64,000 nucleotides of DNA from Capsulimonas corticalis (GCF_003574315.2 NZ_AP025739.1:4588001-4652000); one strand, 5' to 3'. Counted from the stretch's first letter, positions 8,504 to 17,283 are shown. A program made the numbers and translations. Notes: generated by a model from the letters alone, not told the origin.

Positions 8504-9253
8504 CTAACGGCGGGCGTCCCCCGACGCGCCGTCCAAAGCGCGCATCAGCCATGCGCGCAATCCCTCGCGGCTGACCTCCATCTGCGCTTCGACTTCCGTG
8601 TGCGAAAGCGTATGTCCGGGCCGGAGCCCGCATCCATAGTTTGTGACGATCCCGACGCCGGCATAAGGAATGCTCGCCTCGCGGGCGAGGATCGCTTCCG
8701 GAGCGCCGGTCATGCCGACGACGTCGCCGCCCCAGGCCGCCATCATCTTGATTTCCGCCGGCGTCTCATAGCGGGGGCCGGACACGCACACATACGTTCC
8801 GCGCGAGTGGACCATCGCGGCTCCTCCTCCGCGCGCCGTATCCAGCAGCTTTCGGCGCAGCTCCATCGAATAGGGTTCCCCCATATCCGTGTGCCGCACG
8901 CGGCCGGGTTTGCTGAAGAATGTCTGCACCTCGCCTTTGGTCAGATCGATGAAATCATCAAAGATGACGAAGTGGCCGGGGGAGAGCGCGAGTTTCAGGG
9001 AGCCGACGGCGGCTGTGGCGTAGATCGCGGTGACGCCGAGCGAGAGCAGGGCCGCGATATTCGCGCGGTGGTTAATATTGTGCGGCGCCACGGTGTGTCC
9101 CGCGCCATGCCGCGCCAGAAAGATGAAGTCGGCGCCGGCGTCCGTGCGGCCGTGGATGACGCTGGCGGCGCCGTACTCCGTCTCCACAACCGTGGGCTCG
9201 CCGCCGGTGAACGCCGTTCCAAAACCGCTGCCCCCGATGATCGCGACGGGCAT
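8504..9253 (-). CDS. mtnP: S-methyl-5'-thioadenosine phosphorylase
   Basis: Purine nucleoside phosphorylase family 2 enzyme of 249 aa; cleaves methylthioadenosine from polyamine and SAM metabolism to adenine and methylthioribose-1-phosphate. Visible motifs: AIIGGSGF at the N-terminus (phosphate loop), FLARHGAGHTVAPHNINHRANIAAL, IYATAAVGSL, SGPRYETPAEIKMM and GMTGAPEAILAREASIPYA, all in the expected order. An MTI-phosphorylase specificity cannot be excluded from sequence alone. The ATG at 9253 is chosen because GGAAAGG sits about 10 bases upstream; the in-frame TTG three codons earlier is too close to it. The neighbouring YfhO gene is divergent with only 45 bp between. Confidence 0.88.
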   Translation of the reverse strand: MPVAIIGGSGFGTAFTGGEPTVVETEYGAASVIHGRTDAGADFIFLARHGAGHTVAPHNINHRANIAALLSLGVTAIYATAAVGSLKLALSPGHFVIFDDFIDLTKGEVQTFFSKPGRVRHTDMGEPYSMELRRKLLDTARGGGAAMVHSRGTYVCVSGPRYETPAEIKMMAAWGGDVVGMTGAPEAILAREASIPYAGVGIVTNYGCGLRPGHTLSHTEVEAQMEVSREGLRAWLMRALDGASGDARR

Positions 9254-9298
9254 AATTGACAAACCTTTCCCAATGGGGATACACTATCCGCCACACTC

Positions 9299-11605
9299 AT
9301 GGCAGATGTACCCACTCATTCTACACGAAATCGGCGGCGGGGGCAAGCTGGTATTTCCGCATTCGCCCTGCTGCTGTGCTCTTTGATCTTCTTTCGCGAA
9401 CAACTCTTCACCGGCAAGTCGCTTTATTGGGGCGACATCGGCCTGTATTTTGTTCCCATGCTCGATCATCTCCACCAGAGTCTCCTCGCGGGGCGTGTCC
9501 CGCTTTGGAACCCCTGGATTCTGTGCGGCGCTCCGTATGTGGGCAATCCTCAGACATGGCCTTTGTATCCCGGCGCCGCGTTGTTTGGGATTTGGGGCGC
9601 CCGGCAGGCGATCGGGTGGGATATCGCGCTGCACGCCTGGCTTGCCGGCGTGGGAATGTATCTGCTGGCGCGGCGCGCGGCGCGCGCCGGCTGGGCCGCC
9701 GCGCTGCTGGCGTCGCTTACTTATATGTTCGGCGGCCACTTTGTCTCCAAAGAGCAGTTTCCCAACATGCTGCAAGCCGAGGCGTACGTCCCCTGGCTGC
9801 TGTATTTCGCGGATCGCGCCCTGACGACCCTGCGCCGGCGCGACGCGCTCGCCGTGGGCGCGGCGCTGGGCTTGCAGCTTCTCGCGGCCCACGCGCAGAT
9901 CACCTTGCTGACGATCTATCTCGTTGCGATCTATTGCGGCTGGCGTATCCCCGGCCTTCGTCCCTGGACGCGTCCGCGCGTGCTGCGTCTCGTGAGCATC
10001 GCGGCGATGGCGGCGCTGGTCGCCGTGTGTTTGGACGCCGGCCAGCTTCTGCCGACGATCGAGCTTTACCAGAACGCCTGGCGGCAAAATCTCAGCTTCA
10101 AGATCGTGGATCGGTTCTATCTGCCATGGAATCAATTGGGGAACTTCGTAGCGCCCACGGCGCACGGGCATCCGATCGCGAATAACTTTACGGCGCGGGG
10201 TAACTTCTGGGAGACATGCTGTTACATTGGCGCTCTTCCGGCCATCGCCGCGCTGGCGGCGATGGCCGGCGCCTGGCGGCGCGGCGCCGAGAAAGCGGCG
10301 CCGTTCTGGACCGTCGTCTTTGTGCTGGGCGTGTGGCTGGCGACGGGTAAAGACGGGCATCTGTATTATGTCGCTTATAAAGCGCTGCCGGGCTTCAAAA
10401 GCTTCCACGATCCCGCGCGCTGCTTGCTGTGGGCGTCCGTCGCGGCCGCGCTGCTGGCGGCGATCGGACTGGACGCCGCGAAAGCCTTCGCCGCGAGGCG
10501 AGGGTGGGGGACAGGGCAAGCGCCGCGCTGGGTTTCGGCAGTCGTTCTCCTGATCGCTTTCGTCGATCTCGCGCATTTCGGCGGAGACATCTACCCGCTG
10601 GCCTCCCAAAACTCGATGGCGGCGCATGGATTGGTGACGGCGACGGTGCGCGCGGATCCGATGGTGCGGGCGCATCAGGCGCGGATCATGGCGCCGGACA
10701 GCGCGCGGGTTTGGCAGCGGTTTACCGCGAAGCGATCCTATCAGAGCGATCTTTCTGGTTATGGGCGGCTCTGGCGCGAGACGCTGACGCCGAACCTCGG
10801 CATGGAGCTGGGCGTCGCCGACGCTTACGGGTACGAGCCGGAAACGCGCCTGGACACCCAGATGGTTTCCGGCGGGACCGCCGTGGCGCTGGGTCCGAAT
10901 GCGAGTGACGTCCAGCGCCACGGCGCCGCCGCGTACGCGGGCGCCATGGCGGTCCGTTATCTCATCACCGACCGAACCGAGCCGCCGGACGCCAGGCTGC
11001 CCGGCGTCCAAACCCTTCTCACCGCGCCTACGGCGCCGTTCGCCACTCATCCCGAGGAAGGGAGCGGACAGGAGCATCTGTCGCTGAACACGCGCTGGCT
11101 GCCCCGCTGCCGGCTGGCCGGCTCGATCGTTTCGGGGGGCTCCGCGCACGACGCCATGCTCACGATCGCGCGGGGGCTCAATGGGCAGGGCGCCGCCGTG
11201 GACCTTCAGCGTGACACGGAGATTGCCGGCGCTGTCGGGCCGCAATACTCGCGGCGCTCCATCCGCGCCGTTTCGGAGATACGCGATCTCGATCCGGAGC
11301 ATGTGTCGATCGATGTGACCACGGACGGTCCGGCGGCGCTGGTGCTGGCGGATACGATGCATCCCGGATGGACGGCGACGGTGGACGGCCGGCCCGCGAC
11401 GATCCGTTCCGCCGACGGTTTTCTGCGCGCCATGCTGCTGCCGTCCGCGGGCCGACATCGCGTGAATTTCGTCTATCGCCCGGCCTCGTTCCAGGCGGGC
11501 CTGTATCTCACTCTGCTGACAATGTCTCTTTTGGCGGCTTGCGTGGTATATATTGTGAGTGCGCGCAATTTTCGCGGTAACTTTGGCAGGAAAAGCCCTG
11601 CGTAA
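9299..11605 (+). CDS. YfhO-type multi-spanning membrane protein (GT-C-like)
   Basis: Polytopic membrane protein of 768 aa. It shows the layout of YfhO-family proteins: an N-terminal helix, a loop with YWGDIGLYFVPMLDHLHQSLLAGRVPLWNPW (early acidic motif and the P-WNP signature), about ten further hydrophobic segments to about residue 420, then a long extracytoplasmic domain (residues 440-740) containing LADTMHPGWTATVDGRPATI and VNFVYRPASFQAG, and a last helix near the C-terminus. In Gram-positives YfhO is implicated in glycosylation of cell-wall polymers; the family resembles GT-C glycosyltransferases using polyprenyl-linked sugars. The exact substrate here is unknown. No operon partners: mtnP is divergent and the STAS gene is 56 bp downstream. 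Confidence 0.8.
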   Translation: MADVPTHSTRNRRRGQAGISAFALLLCSLIFFREQLFTGKSLYWGDIGLYFVPMLDHLHQSLLAGRVPLWNPWILCGAPYVGNPQTWPLYPGAALFGIWGARQAIGWDIALHAWLAGVGMYLLARRAARAGWAAALLASLTYMFGGHFVSKEQFPNMLQAEAYVPWLLYFADRALTTLRRRDALAVGAALGLQLLAAHAQITLLTIYLVAIYCGWRIPGLRPWTRPRVLRLVSIAAMAALVAVCLDAGQLLPTIELYQNAWRQNLSFKIVDRFYLPWNQLGNFVAPTAHGHPIANNFTARGNFWETCCYIGALPAIAALAAMAGAWRRGAEKAAPFWTVVFVLGVWLATGKDGHLYYVAYKALPGFKSFHDPARCLLWASVAAALLAAIGLDAAKAFAARRGWGTGQAPRWVSAVVLLIAFVDLAHFGGDIYPLASQNSMAAHGLVTATVRADPMVRAHQARIMAPDSARVWQRFTAKRSYQSDLSGYGRLWRETLTPNLGMELGVADAYGYEPETRLDTQMVSGGTAVALGPNASDVQRHGAAAYAGAMAVRYLITDRTEPPDARLPGVQTLLTAPTAPFATHPEEGSGQEHLSLNTRWLPRCRLAGSIVSGGSAHDAMLTIARGLNGQGAAVDLQRDTEIAGAVGPQYSRRSIRAVSEIRDLDPEHVSIDVTTDGPAALVLADTMHPGWTATVDGRPATIRSADGFLRAMLLPSAGRHRVNFVYRPASFQAGLYLTLLTMSLLAACVVYIVSARNFRGNFGRKSPA

Positions 11606-11660
11606 TTGCGAATAGGTATTTTCAACTGGTCTCCTGCGTCATCACGGATGGGGGTGGGCG

Positions 11661-12014
11661 ATGGCCGAACTGCATATTGATGTCCATAACGAAAGCGCCG
11701 TTGCGACGGTGCTTTTGCGGGGCGAGCTGGATGCCTACAGCGCGCCTCGTCTTCGGCAAGTGCTTGATCCTTTGATCAAGGCGACGGATCCCGCGATACT
11801 GGTCGATCTGACCGCGCTGGAGTATCTCGACAGCGCGGGGCTGGGAGTGCTGGTCGCGGCGCTCAAACAGGTGACTGACCGTGACGGACAGTTTGGCGTC
11901 ATTTCGCCGTCGCCGATTGTCGCGCGCGTGCTTCAAGTCACCGGCTTGTTCAAGCTTTTTACCATTTTTTCCGATCCGGCGGAGGCGCAGGCGTCCTTCG
12001 GCCTCGCCGCGTGA
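11661..12014 (+). CDS. STAS-domain anti-sigma factor antagonist (SpoIIAA/RsbV type)
   Basis: Single STAS domain of 117 aa. VLLRGELDAYSAPRLRQVL and LVDLTALEYLDSAGLGVLV are the family landmarks; Ser58 in LDSAGLG is the residue phosphorylated by an HPK/RsbW-type anti-sigma kinase in known antagonists. The unphosphorylated form would bind the anti-sigma factor and free a sigma factor or another partner. No kinase or PP2C phosphatase gene is adjacent, so the partner is encoded elsewhere. The ATG follows GGGGGTGGGCG. A SigH-like sigma factor lies 27 kb away in this window, but no link can be claimed. Confidence 0.85.
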   Translation: MAELHIDVHNESAVATVLLRGELDAYSAPRLRQVLDPLIKATDPAILVDLTALEYLDSAGLGVLVAALKQVTDRDGQFGVISPSPIVARVLQVTGLFKLFTIFSDPAEAQASFGLAA

Positions 12015-12052
12015 GCTTCGGGAAATAACCAATCACACTTCTACACGCAATG

Positions 12053-12087
12053 ACGCGCGGGAAGGCCAGAGTCGCCTTTCCGCGCGT
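12053..12087 (+). terminator. Strong GC-rich hairpin between the STAS and livK genes
   Basis: ACGCGCGGGAAGGC pairs with GCCTTTCCGCGCGT over 14 positions (one mismatch) around a 7-base loop. There is no T-run after it, so it could be a Rho-independent-like terminator of the STAS gene, or a leader structure of the binding-protein gene. Confidence 0.4.
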
Positions 12088-12158
12088 TGCTGTGCGGAGA
12101 TCGGCTTTCAGAACCTTTGGTCAAACTAAGATAATCGATGAGGAGAAACGGCGAAACA

Positions 12159-13397
12159 ATGCGAATTATTGGCAGCGTCAATCGTACGCTTACACTGGGT
12201 CTGGTCTGCGCCTCCATGGCGATCGTGAGCGGCTGCGCCAACGATAAGCCGAAAGCCGGCGACGCTGGTTCGGGCGGAACCTCCAACGGTACGGCGACGG
12301 GAACACCCATCGTCGTCGGCGAGTTCGGCTCGCTTTCCGGCAGTGAATCGACCTTCGGAACCTCCACGGATAATGGCTTGAAGCTCGCCGTGAATCAGAT
12401 CAACGCGGCGGGCGGCATCGACGGACATCCGCTGACCGTCAAAGTGTATGATGACGAGGGCAAGCCCGACAGCGCTTTGACCGTCGTCCAGCGCCTGATC
12501 AATCAGGACAAGCCCATCGCGATCGTCGGCGAAGTCGCCTCCAAGCTGTCGATCCAGGCGGCCCCCGCCTGCAACGCCGCGAAGGTCCCGATGATCTCGC
12601 CGTCCTCCACGAACCCCAAAGTCACCCAGATCGGGCCATATATCTTCCGCGTGTGTTTCATCGATCCGTTCCAGGGCACGGCCGCCGCGAAGTTCGCGGT
12701 CAACACGCTCAAGGCCAAGCGCGCGGCGATCATGACGGATCAGCAGAACGACTACAGCACCGGTCTGACCAAGTTCTTCACCCAGAGCTTCACGCAGCAG
12801 GGCGGAACGATTGTCGCCAATCCGTCCTACACCAAGGACGACCTTGATTTCCACTCGCAGCTCGCGAATATCAAAGCGCTGAACCCGGACGTCATTTACG
12901 TTCCCGGTTATTACGGCCAGGTCGGCCCGATCGCCAAGCAGGCGCGCCAGCTCGGCATCACCGTCCCGCTGCTCGGCGGCGATGGCTGGGACTCGCCGAA
13001 GCTCGTGGAGGGCGCCGGCGGCGCGGGGCAGGCGCTCGAAGGCTCCTACTTTACGAACCACAGCTCCATGGAGAACCCCGATCCGGCGATCCAGAACTTT
13101 GTGAAGGCGTTCAAGGCGGCGAACAGCAACGGCGAGCCGGATGCGCTGGCGGCGCTGGGGTACGACGCGGGACAGGTCCTGGCCGACTCCATCAAGCGCG
13201 CGGGCAAGCCCGCCGACGGAGATTACACCAGCGAAGCGTATCGGACCAAGCTGCGCGACGCCATCGCCGCGACGAAAGACTTCCCGGGCGCGACTGGCAA
13301 GATCACGATCGGGGCGGATCGCAACGCCGTCAAGCCGGCCGTTGTCCTTCAGGTGAAGGGCGCCGCCTTCAAATACGTCACGACCGTCAATCCGTAA
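12159..13397 (+). CDS. livK: Branched-chain amino acid ABC transporter substrate-binding lipoprotein
   Basis: Periplasmic-binding protein type 1 (LivK/LivJ-like), 412 aa. Lipoprotein signal with lipobox AIVSGC (Cys26), a low-complexity Gly/Thr linker, then IVVGEFGSLSGSESTFGTSTDNGLKLAVNQINAAGGIDG, the standard start of the family, and PDALAALGYDAGQVLADSI near the end. It probably captures Leu/Ile/Val or a related amino acid or amide and hands it to the LivH/LivM permeases encoded immediately downstream (13 bp and 34 bp gaps). The ATG at 12159 gives a proper signal peptide; an in-frame ATG 21 bases earlier would overlap the AGGAG ribosome site and is less likely. Confidence 0.9.
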   Translation: MRIIGSVNRTLTLGLVCASMAIVSGCANDKPKAGDAGSGGTSNGTATGTPIVVGEFGSLSGSESTFGTSTDNGLKLAVNQINAAGGIDGHPLTVKVYDDEGKPDSALTVVQRLINQDKPIAIVGEVASKLSIQAAPACNAAKVPMISPSSTNPKVTQIGPYIFRVCFIDPFQGTAAAKFAVNTLKAKRAAIMTDQQNDYSTGLTKFFTQSFTQQGGTIVANPSYTKDDLDFHSQLANIKALNPDVIYVPGYYGQVGPIAKQARQLGITVPLLGGDGWDSPKLVEGAGGAGQALEGSYFTNHSSMENPDPAIQNFVKAFKAANSNGEPDALAALGYDAGQVLADSIKRAGKPADGDYTSEAYRTKLRDAIAATKDFPGATGKITIGADRNAVKPAVVLQVKGAAFKYVTTVNP

Positions 13398-13410
13398 TTA
13401 GCGAATATCC

Positions 13411-14559
13411 ATGCACCAATTCACCGAGCAGCTTCTCTTCGGCATTCAGCTAGGGAGCATTTACGCGCTGATCGCCCTCGGCTACACCATGGTGTACGGG
13501 GTGCTGAAGCTGATTAACTTCGCCCATGGCGACGTTTATATGGTCGGAGCTTACGGTGGCCTCGGCGCCGCGTTCTTAGTGGGAACGTGGCTGCCGAGCC
13601 ACCATATCTTCACCGCCGGCTTGCCGTCGCCGATTGGAGCCGTCCTTGTGCTCCTTTGCGCGATGGCGATCTGCGCCCTGCTCGGTCTGGTGATCGAACA
13701 GGCGGCGTACCGCCCGCTGCGGACGCGCGCCTGGATCGCTCCGGCGATTGTTCTGGGCGCGGCGGCGGCGTACATCGCGTACTCGATCGCGGCGGACGCC
13801 AACCGCAACCCGGCCTCATGCGTTGCGATCGCCCTGATCGTTTGGGGCGCCATCGCCTGGATCCTGAAGACATCGCAAAGCCGCCGCACCGCGACCGTCT
13901 CGCCGCGCCTCACGGCGCTGATCACCGCGATTGGCGTTTCGCTCTTCTTGGAGAACTTCGCGAACCTCAAAAGCATCTTCACGCCGGATCCGCGCTTCTT
14001 CCCGACGATCGTCAATATCCCTGACCCGGCGCGTCATATCCCGCGCACGGTGAGCGTTCTCGGCGTTGACGTCAGTCTGGAGACGATGCTGATCTTCGGC
14101 CTCTCGCTGGCGCTGATGGCGATCTTGACCTTCATCGTCACGCGCACCAAGATCGGCAAGGCGATCCGGGCGGTGTCGTACGACGCCGACGCGGCGGCGC
14201 TGATGGGAATCAACACCGACCGCGTGATCTCCTTCACCTTCATGCTCGGCGCGGTGCTGGCCGGCGCCGCCGGCGTCATGGTCACCTCGCTGACGGGAAC
14301 GGCGATCAATCCCTATATCGGCGTGCCTTTCGGCCTGAAGGCGTTCGTGGCGGCGGTCATCGGCGGCATCGGCAACATCCCCGGCGCGACGCTGGGGGGG
14401 CTGATCATGGGGATCGCGGAGATCATGGTGGTCGCTTACGGATCGTATATCGGCGTGCCGGACACTTACCGGGACGCCGTCGCGTTCTTCCTGCTGATCC
14501 TCATTCTGCTGGTGCGCCCGTCGGGGCTGCTTGGCAAGTTCGCCCCCGAAAAGGTTTAA
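13411..14559 (+). CDS. livH: Branched-chain amino acid ABC transporter permease LivH, with an internal insertion
   Basis: Inner-membrane permease of the HAAT family, 382 aa. Landmarks: LIALGYTMVYGVLKLINFAHGDVYMVGAY at the N-terminus, then EQAAYRPLR, ALITAIGVSLFLEN, RAVSYDADAAALMGIN (the EAA-type coupling loop for the ATPase), GAVLAGAAGVMV and FVAAVIGGIGNIPGATLGG. Typical LivH is near 290-300 aa. The excess lies between YRPLR (about residue 107) and SPRLTALITAIG (about 166): about 60 residues with two extra hydrophobic segments (PAIVLGAAAAYIAYSIAAD and CVAIALIVWGAIAWIL). The reading frame is continuous and the composition matches the neighbours, so the insertion looks fixed. Confidence 0.9.
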   Translation: MHQFTEQLLFGIQLGSIYALIALGYTMVYGVLKLINFAHGDVYMVGAYGGLGAAFLVGTWLPSHHIFTAGLPSPIGAVLVLLCAMAICALLGLVIEQAAYRPLRTRAWIAPAIVLGAAAAYIAYSIAADANRNPASCVAIALIVWGAIAWILKTSQSRRTATVSPRLTALITAIGVSLFLENFANLKSIFTPDPRFFPTIVNIPDPARHIPRTVSVLGVDVSLETMLIFGLSLALMAILTFIVTRTKIGKAIRAVSYDADAAALMGINTDRVISFTFMLGAVLAGAAGVMVTSLTGTAINPYIGVPFGLKAFVAAVIGGIGNIPGATLGGLIMGIAEIMVVAYGSYIGVPDTYRDAVAFFLLILILLVRPSGLLGKFAPEKV

Positions 14560-14593
14560 GGGCTCCCTGTAGTTTTAGGAGATTTGTACGCTC

Positions 14594-15685
14594 GTGCCTG
14601 ACGCTATCAAGAAACTTCCGCCGCTTGTTCGCCACCTGATCGCAATTGTCGTGATCGGCGCGGCGCTGATGGCGGTGAACGGATTTGTCGAAGGGCCGAA
14701 GTTCGGCCAGTACCGCGAAAGCATCCTGATCTTTTGCGGGATCAATATCGTGCTGGCCGTGGCCCTGAACATCGTGAACGGCTTCACCGGCCAGTTTTCG
14801 CTCGGCCATATCGGCTTCTACGCGATCGGAGCTTACGTGACGGCGGCCTTCTCCACCTATGGCCACGCGCGCTTCTTCCCGGGACTGCCGATCGATGGCT
14901 CTTCGCCCAGCATCGCCCATGAGATCGTTCCTGTCTTCGTGCTGACGACCGTCGCCGGCCTCGCGGCGGCCGCCGCCGGTTTAGTGGTCGGTCTGCCGTC
15001 GCTGCGCCTGCGCGGCGATTACCTGGCGATTATTACGCTCGGCTTCGCGCAGATCATCCAGGTCATTATCCGCAACATCAAAGCCGTGGACGGCGCGACG
15101 TCGTTCAACGGCATCACGCGCGGGGACACGACGATCCTGACCCCGCACCTCACCAATTTCCTCTGGGTTTACGTCGCCGTCGCGGTGATCCTTTGGGTGG
15201 CCTACTCCCTGCGATTCTCCACCCACGGCCTCGCCTTCCTCGCCGTGCGCGACGACGAGATCGCCGCCGAATCCATGGGCATCAACACAACCCGTTACAA
15301 GGTTATCGCCTTTCTGATCAGCGCCTACTTCACCGGAGTCGCCGGCTCGCTTTTCGCGCTCTACCTGCCGTCCCTCTCCAACGACCAGTTCTCTTTCGTC
15401 CGCTCCATCGACATCCTGGTCATGGTCGTCCTCGGCGGCCTTGGCAGCATCAGCGGCGTCACCATCGCCGCCGTCCTTCTCACAACCCTCCCCGAAGTCC
15501 TGCGCTCCGTGGACGAGTACCGCCTCGTCATCTACCCACTGCTGCTGATCCTGCTGATGCTGACGCGGCCGCAGGGGATTTTTGGACGGGATGAAGTGTC
15601 GAAGACGTGGCTCAAGGGACAATGGGGCGCGCTGCGAGGAGTGTTTCGCAAACCCTCCCCCTCGGTCCCTCTCCCCCCCGGCTAA
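14594..15685 (+). CDS. livM: Branched-chain amino acid ABC transporter permease LivM
   Basis: Second permease subunit, 363 aa, GTG start after TAGGAG. Landmarks: ALNIVNGFTGQFSLGHIGFYAIGAYVTA, VVGLPSLRLRGDYLAIITLGFAQII, FLAVRDDEIAAESMGINTTRYKVIAF (the coupling loop) and ILVMVVLGGLGSISGVTIAA. The last 11 codons (KPSPSVPLPPG and stop) are encoded by the left arm of a palindromic repeat, so the native C-terminus was probably altered when that element arrived. No LivG or LivF ATPase gene follows; the next gene is on the other strand. Confidence 0.9.
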   Translation: MPDAIKKLPPLVRHLIAIVVIGAALMAVNGFVEGPKFGQYRESILIFCGINIVLAVALNIVNGFTGQFSLGHIGFYAIGAYVTAAFSTYGHARFFPGLPIDGSSPSIAHEIVPVFVLTTVAGLAAAAAGLVVGLPSLRLRGDYLAIITLGFAQIIQVIIRNIKAVDGATSFNGITRGDTTILTPHLTNFLWVYVAVAVILWVAYSLRFSTHGLAFLAVRDDEIAAESMGINTTRYKVIAFLISAYFTGVAGSLFALYLPSLSNDQFSFVRSIDILVMVVLGGLGSISGVTIAAVLLTTLPEVLRSVDEYRLVIYPLLLILLMLTRPQGIFGRDEVSKTWLKGQWGALRGVFRKPSPSVPLPPG

Positions 15686-15713
15686 AGCCTGGGAGAGGGA
15701 CCGAGGGGGAGGG
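15653..15713. repeat. Dispersed palindrome, family A copy (perfect 23-bp arms)
   Basis: Arms at 15653-15675 and 15691-15713 are perfect reverse complements starting CCCTCCCCCTCGGTCCC, with a 15-base loop containing GGCTAAAGCCT. The same loop motif and CCCTCTCCC/GGGAGAGGG arms recur at 26803-26935 and 47683-47878. The left arm overlaps the end of livM and supplies its stop codon. It could also act as a bidirectional terminator between convergent genes. Confidence 0.85.
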
Positions 15714-15717
15714 CTTC

Positions 15718-15999
15718 CTATCTCAGCTTCCCATTCTGCCGATAAACGAACGAAATAATCTCCGCCACCACTCGAAACAGCTCCGGGGGGATCGACGAGC
15801 CGACTTCCAGGCTGGACAGCGCTCCGGCGAGGGCGGGGTCCTGGCGGACGTGGACGTTGTTTTCCTTGGCGACGCGGACGATCTCCTCGGCGACGATTCT
15901 CCTGCCGCTGGCGACCACCTTGGGGGCGACGCTTCCTTCGCCGTCATATCGCAGGGCCACGGCGCTTTTTGCCGGCGGGTTGTTGGATTTGTCTTGCAT
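15718..15999 (-). CDS. Stand-alone FlhB C-terminal-domain-like protein (YlqH type)
   Basis: 93 aa matching only the cytoplasmic C-terminal domain of FlhB/YscU export-switch proteins: VALRYDGEGSVAPKVVASGRRIVAEEIVRVAKENNVHV, then LEVGSSIPPELFRVVAEIISFVYR. FlhB normally autocleaves at NPTH just before this region; here the corresponding place lacks NPTH and there are no membrane segments, so it cannot be the export gate. Such orphan domains are known as YlqH in Bacillus, where the gene neighbours ylqG, encoding a FliK-like protein. Here, too, the upstream gene (70 bp away) is FliK-like. Function unknown. Confidence 0.8.
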   Translation of the reverse strand: MQDKSNNPPAKSAVALRYDGEGSVAPKVVASGRRIVAEEIVRVAKENNVHVRQDPALAGALSSLEVGSSIPPELFRVVAEIISFVYRQNGKLR

Positions 16000-16068
16000 T
16001 TTTGTATTACTATGCTTGCTTCTGGAATCTTTTGAGTCGGTTTTCCCTGCCTGTCGATGCTTTCTCGA

Positions 16069-17196
16069 TTAGACGCGCCAGTCGACGCAGGCGCGGGGTG
16101 TGACGAGCGCTTCGCCGCCGTGCCAGAGCGGCGCCCATTCGGTGCGCGTCGCGCAGGTGATCATGCTCGCGGGCCAGCCGAGCGAGGCGAGCGAATGGCT
16201 GAGCTCCGCCGTCTGCCGCGAGAATAAGCGCGTCGTGGCGGGCTTCTCACAGGTAACGTGACAGGAAAGGCGTCCTTCCAGAGTGCCGCTGAGCGCGAAT
16301 TCCATCAGTCCCAGGCGCGTCGTAGTAAGACGAACCGTCGCATGGAGATAAGCGGTGTCGTCGGGCATGTCGTCCACGTTCGCGCTGTCGTCCCATGGAG
16401 TCAAGTGCATCTCGACCATGGTCTGTTCGCCGGGGAACTGCAGCGGCATCGCGAGATACATCGGAATATTCGCCGGCGCGTCATGCGCGCGGACCGCCGC
16501 CTGGTTGAGCAACTGCTGGCCCTCGATGTGCGAGGCGAGGGCGTCGGCGCCGCTGCGGATCGCTCGGTCGCCGACCGTCGATGCGATTCCCAGCAGGGCG
16601 GAGTGCTGGTCGCGAATGAAAGAAACGTCGTCGCCGTTCTTCATTGCGTGCAAAATGCGGTTCTCGGTGCTTTGACCCACCTGACGCGCCTGCGCGTGCA
16701 GCTGGGCGGACAGCGCGTCCGGATCGGCGCCGGCCTCCAGATTGAGCGCGAGCCAGTGCATGACCTCGGGTGGAAGGCTCTTGCTGGCGGGGATGCCGTT
16801 GATGATGACGCTTAAGGCGCGCAGCGCCGCCGGGCTGGTCGGCAGATCGTTCGCGGTCGCTAACGCGAAGGCCATCGGGAGCGCTCCCGGCGCGGCGGCG
16901 AGCGCCGCGTGGGCGGCGGCGATGGTTGGTAAATTGAGCGGAAGGCCGAGCTGCGTGAAGGCCTTCGCGATATCCATGTTCTGCGTGCTCGCGGGCGCGC
17001 CGAGCGAAAGCAGGACCGAGCGCAGCATATCGGGCGTCATCGTCATCGTTTTGCGCTGGTCGGCCGGTGTCGGCGGCGCGCCGGCCAGCACGGCCGCGGC
17101 TTTGTCCTGGACGAGACGTGACAGGCCCCCGATGAAACCGAGCGCTGCTCCCGGGAAGGTTGGCTTCCCCATATCCATGGATGAATCGATGCGCAT
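16069..17196 (-). CDS. FliK-like (hook-length control C-terminal type) protein
   Basis: 375 aa. The N-terminal half is Ala/Pro/Leu-rich without clear domains; it contains TPDMLRSVLLSLGAPASTQNMDIAKAFTQLGLPLN, reminiscent of the helical repeats of FliK-like proteins of Firmicutes. The C-terminal part (about 250-345: MYLAMPLQFPGEQTMVEMHLTPWDD...YLHATVRLTTTRLGLMEFALSGTLEGRLSCHVTCE) has the beta-rich pattern of the Flg_hook C-terminal domain, which in FliK touches FlhB. No other flagellar gene is nearby. I placed the start at 17196 (MRIDSSMD); no strong ribosome site is visible, and the frame stays open upstream under the divergent HAD gene, so the start is uncertain. Confidence 0.62.
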   Translation of the reverse strand: MRIDSSMDMGKPTFPGAALGFIGGLSRLVQDKAAAVLAGAPPTPADQRKTMTMTPDMLRSVLLSLGAPASTQNMDIAKAFTQLGLPLNLPTIAAAHAALAAAPGALPMAFALATANDLPTSPAALRALSVIINGIPASKSLPPEVMHWLALNLEAGADPDALSAQLHAQARQVGQSTENRILHAMKNGDDVSFIRDQHSALLGIASTVGDRAIRSGADALASHIEGQQLLNQAAVRAHDAPANIPMYLAMPLQFPGEQTMVEMHLTPWDDSANVDDMPDDTAYLHATVRLTTTRLGLMEFALSGTLEGRLSCHVTCEKPATTRLFSRQTAELSHSLASLGWPASMITCATRTEWAPLWHGGEALVTPRACVDWRV

Positions 17197-17283
17197 AGTG
17201 ACTAGCCGAGCAGGAAGCGACGCGGATTGCGGCGAACTCTGAAACCTAAGTTTATTATCGGCGGAATTCCTTAGGAACATCAG

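Noticed and set aside
9284..11458. Long open frame antisense to the YfhO-type gene
   Set aside because: Arg/Gly/His-rich, no family match, no ribosome site; a mirror of GC-rich codon use in the real gene.
15653..15713. Only a terminator for livM
   Set aside because: It may terminate, but the same arms recur at two other places in other contexts, so it is primarily a dispersed repeat.
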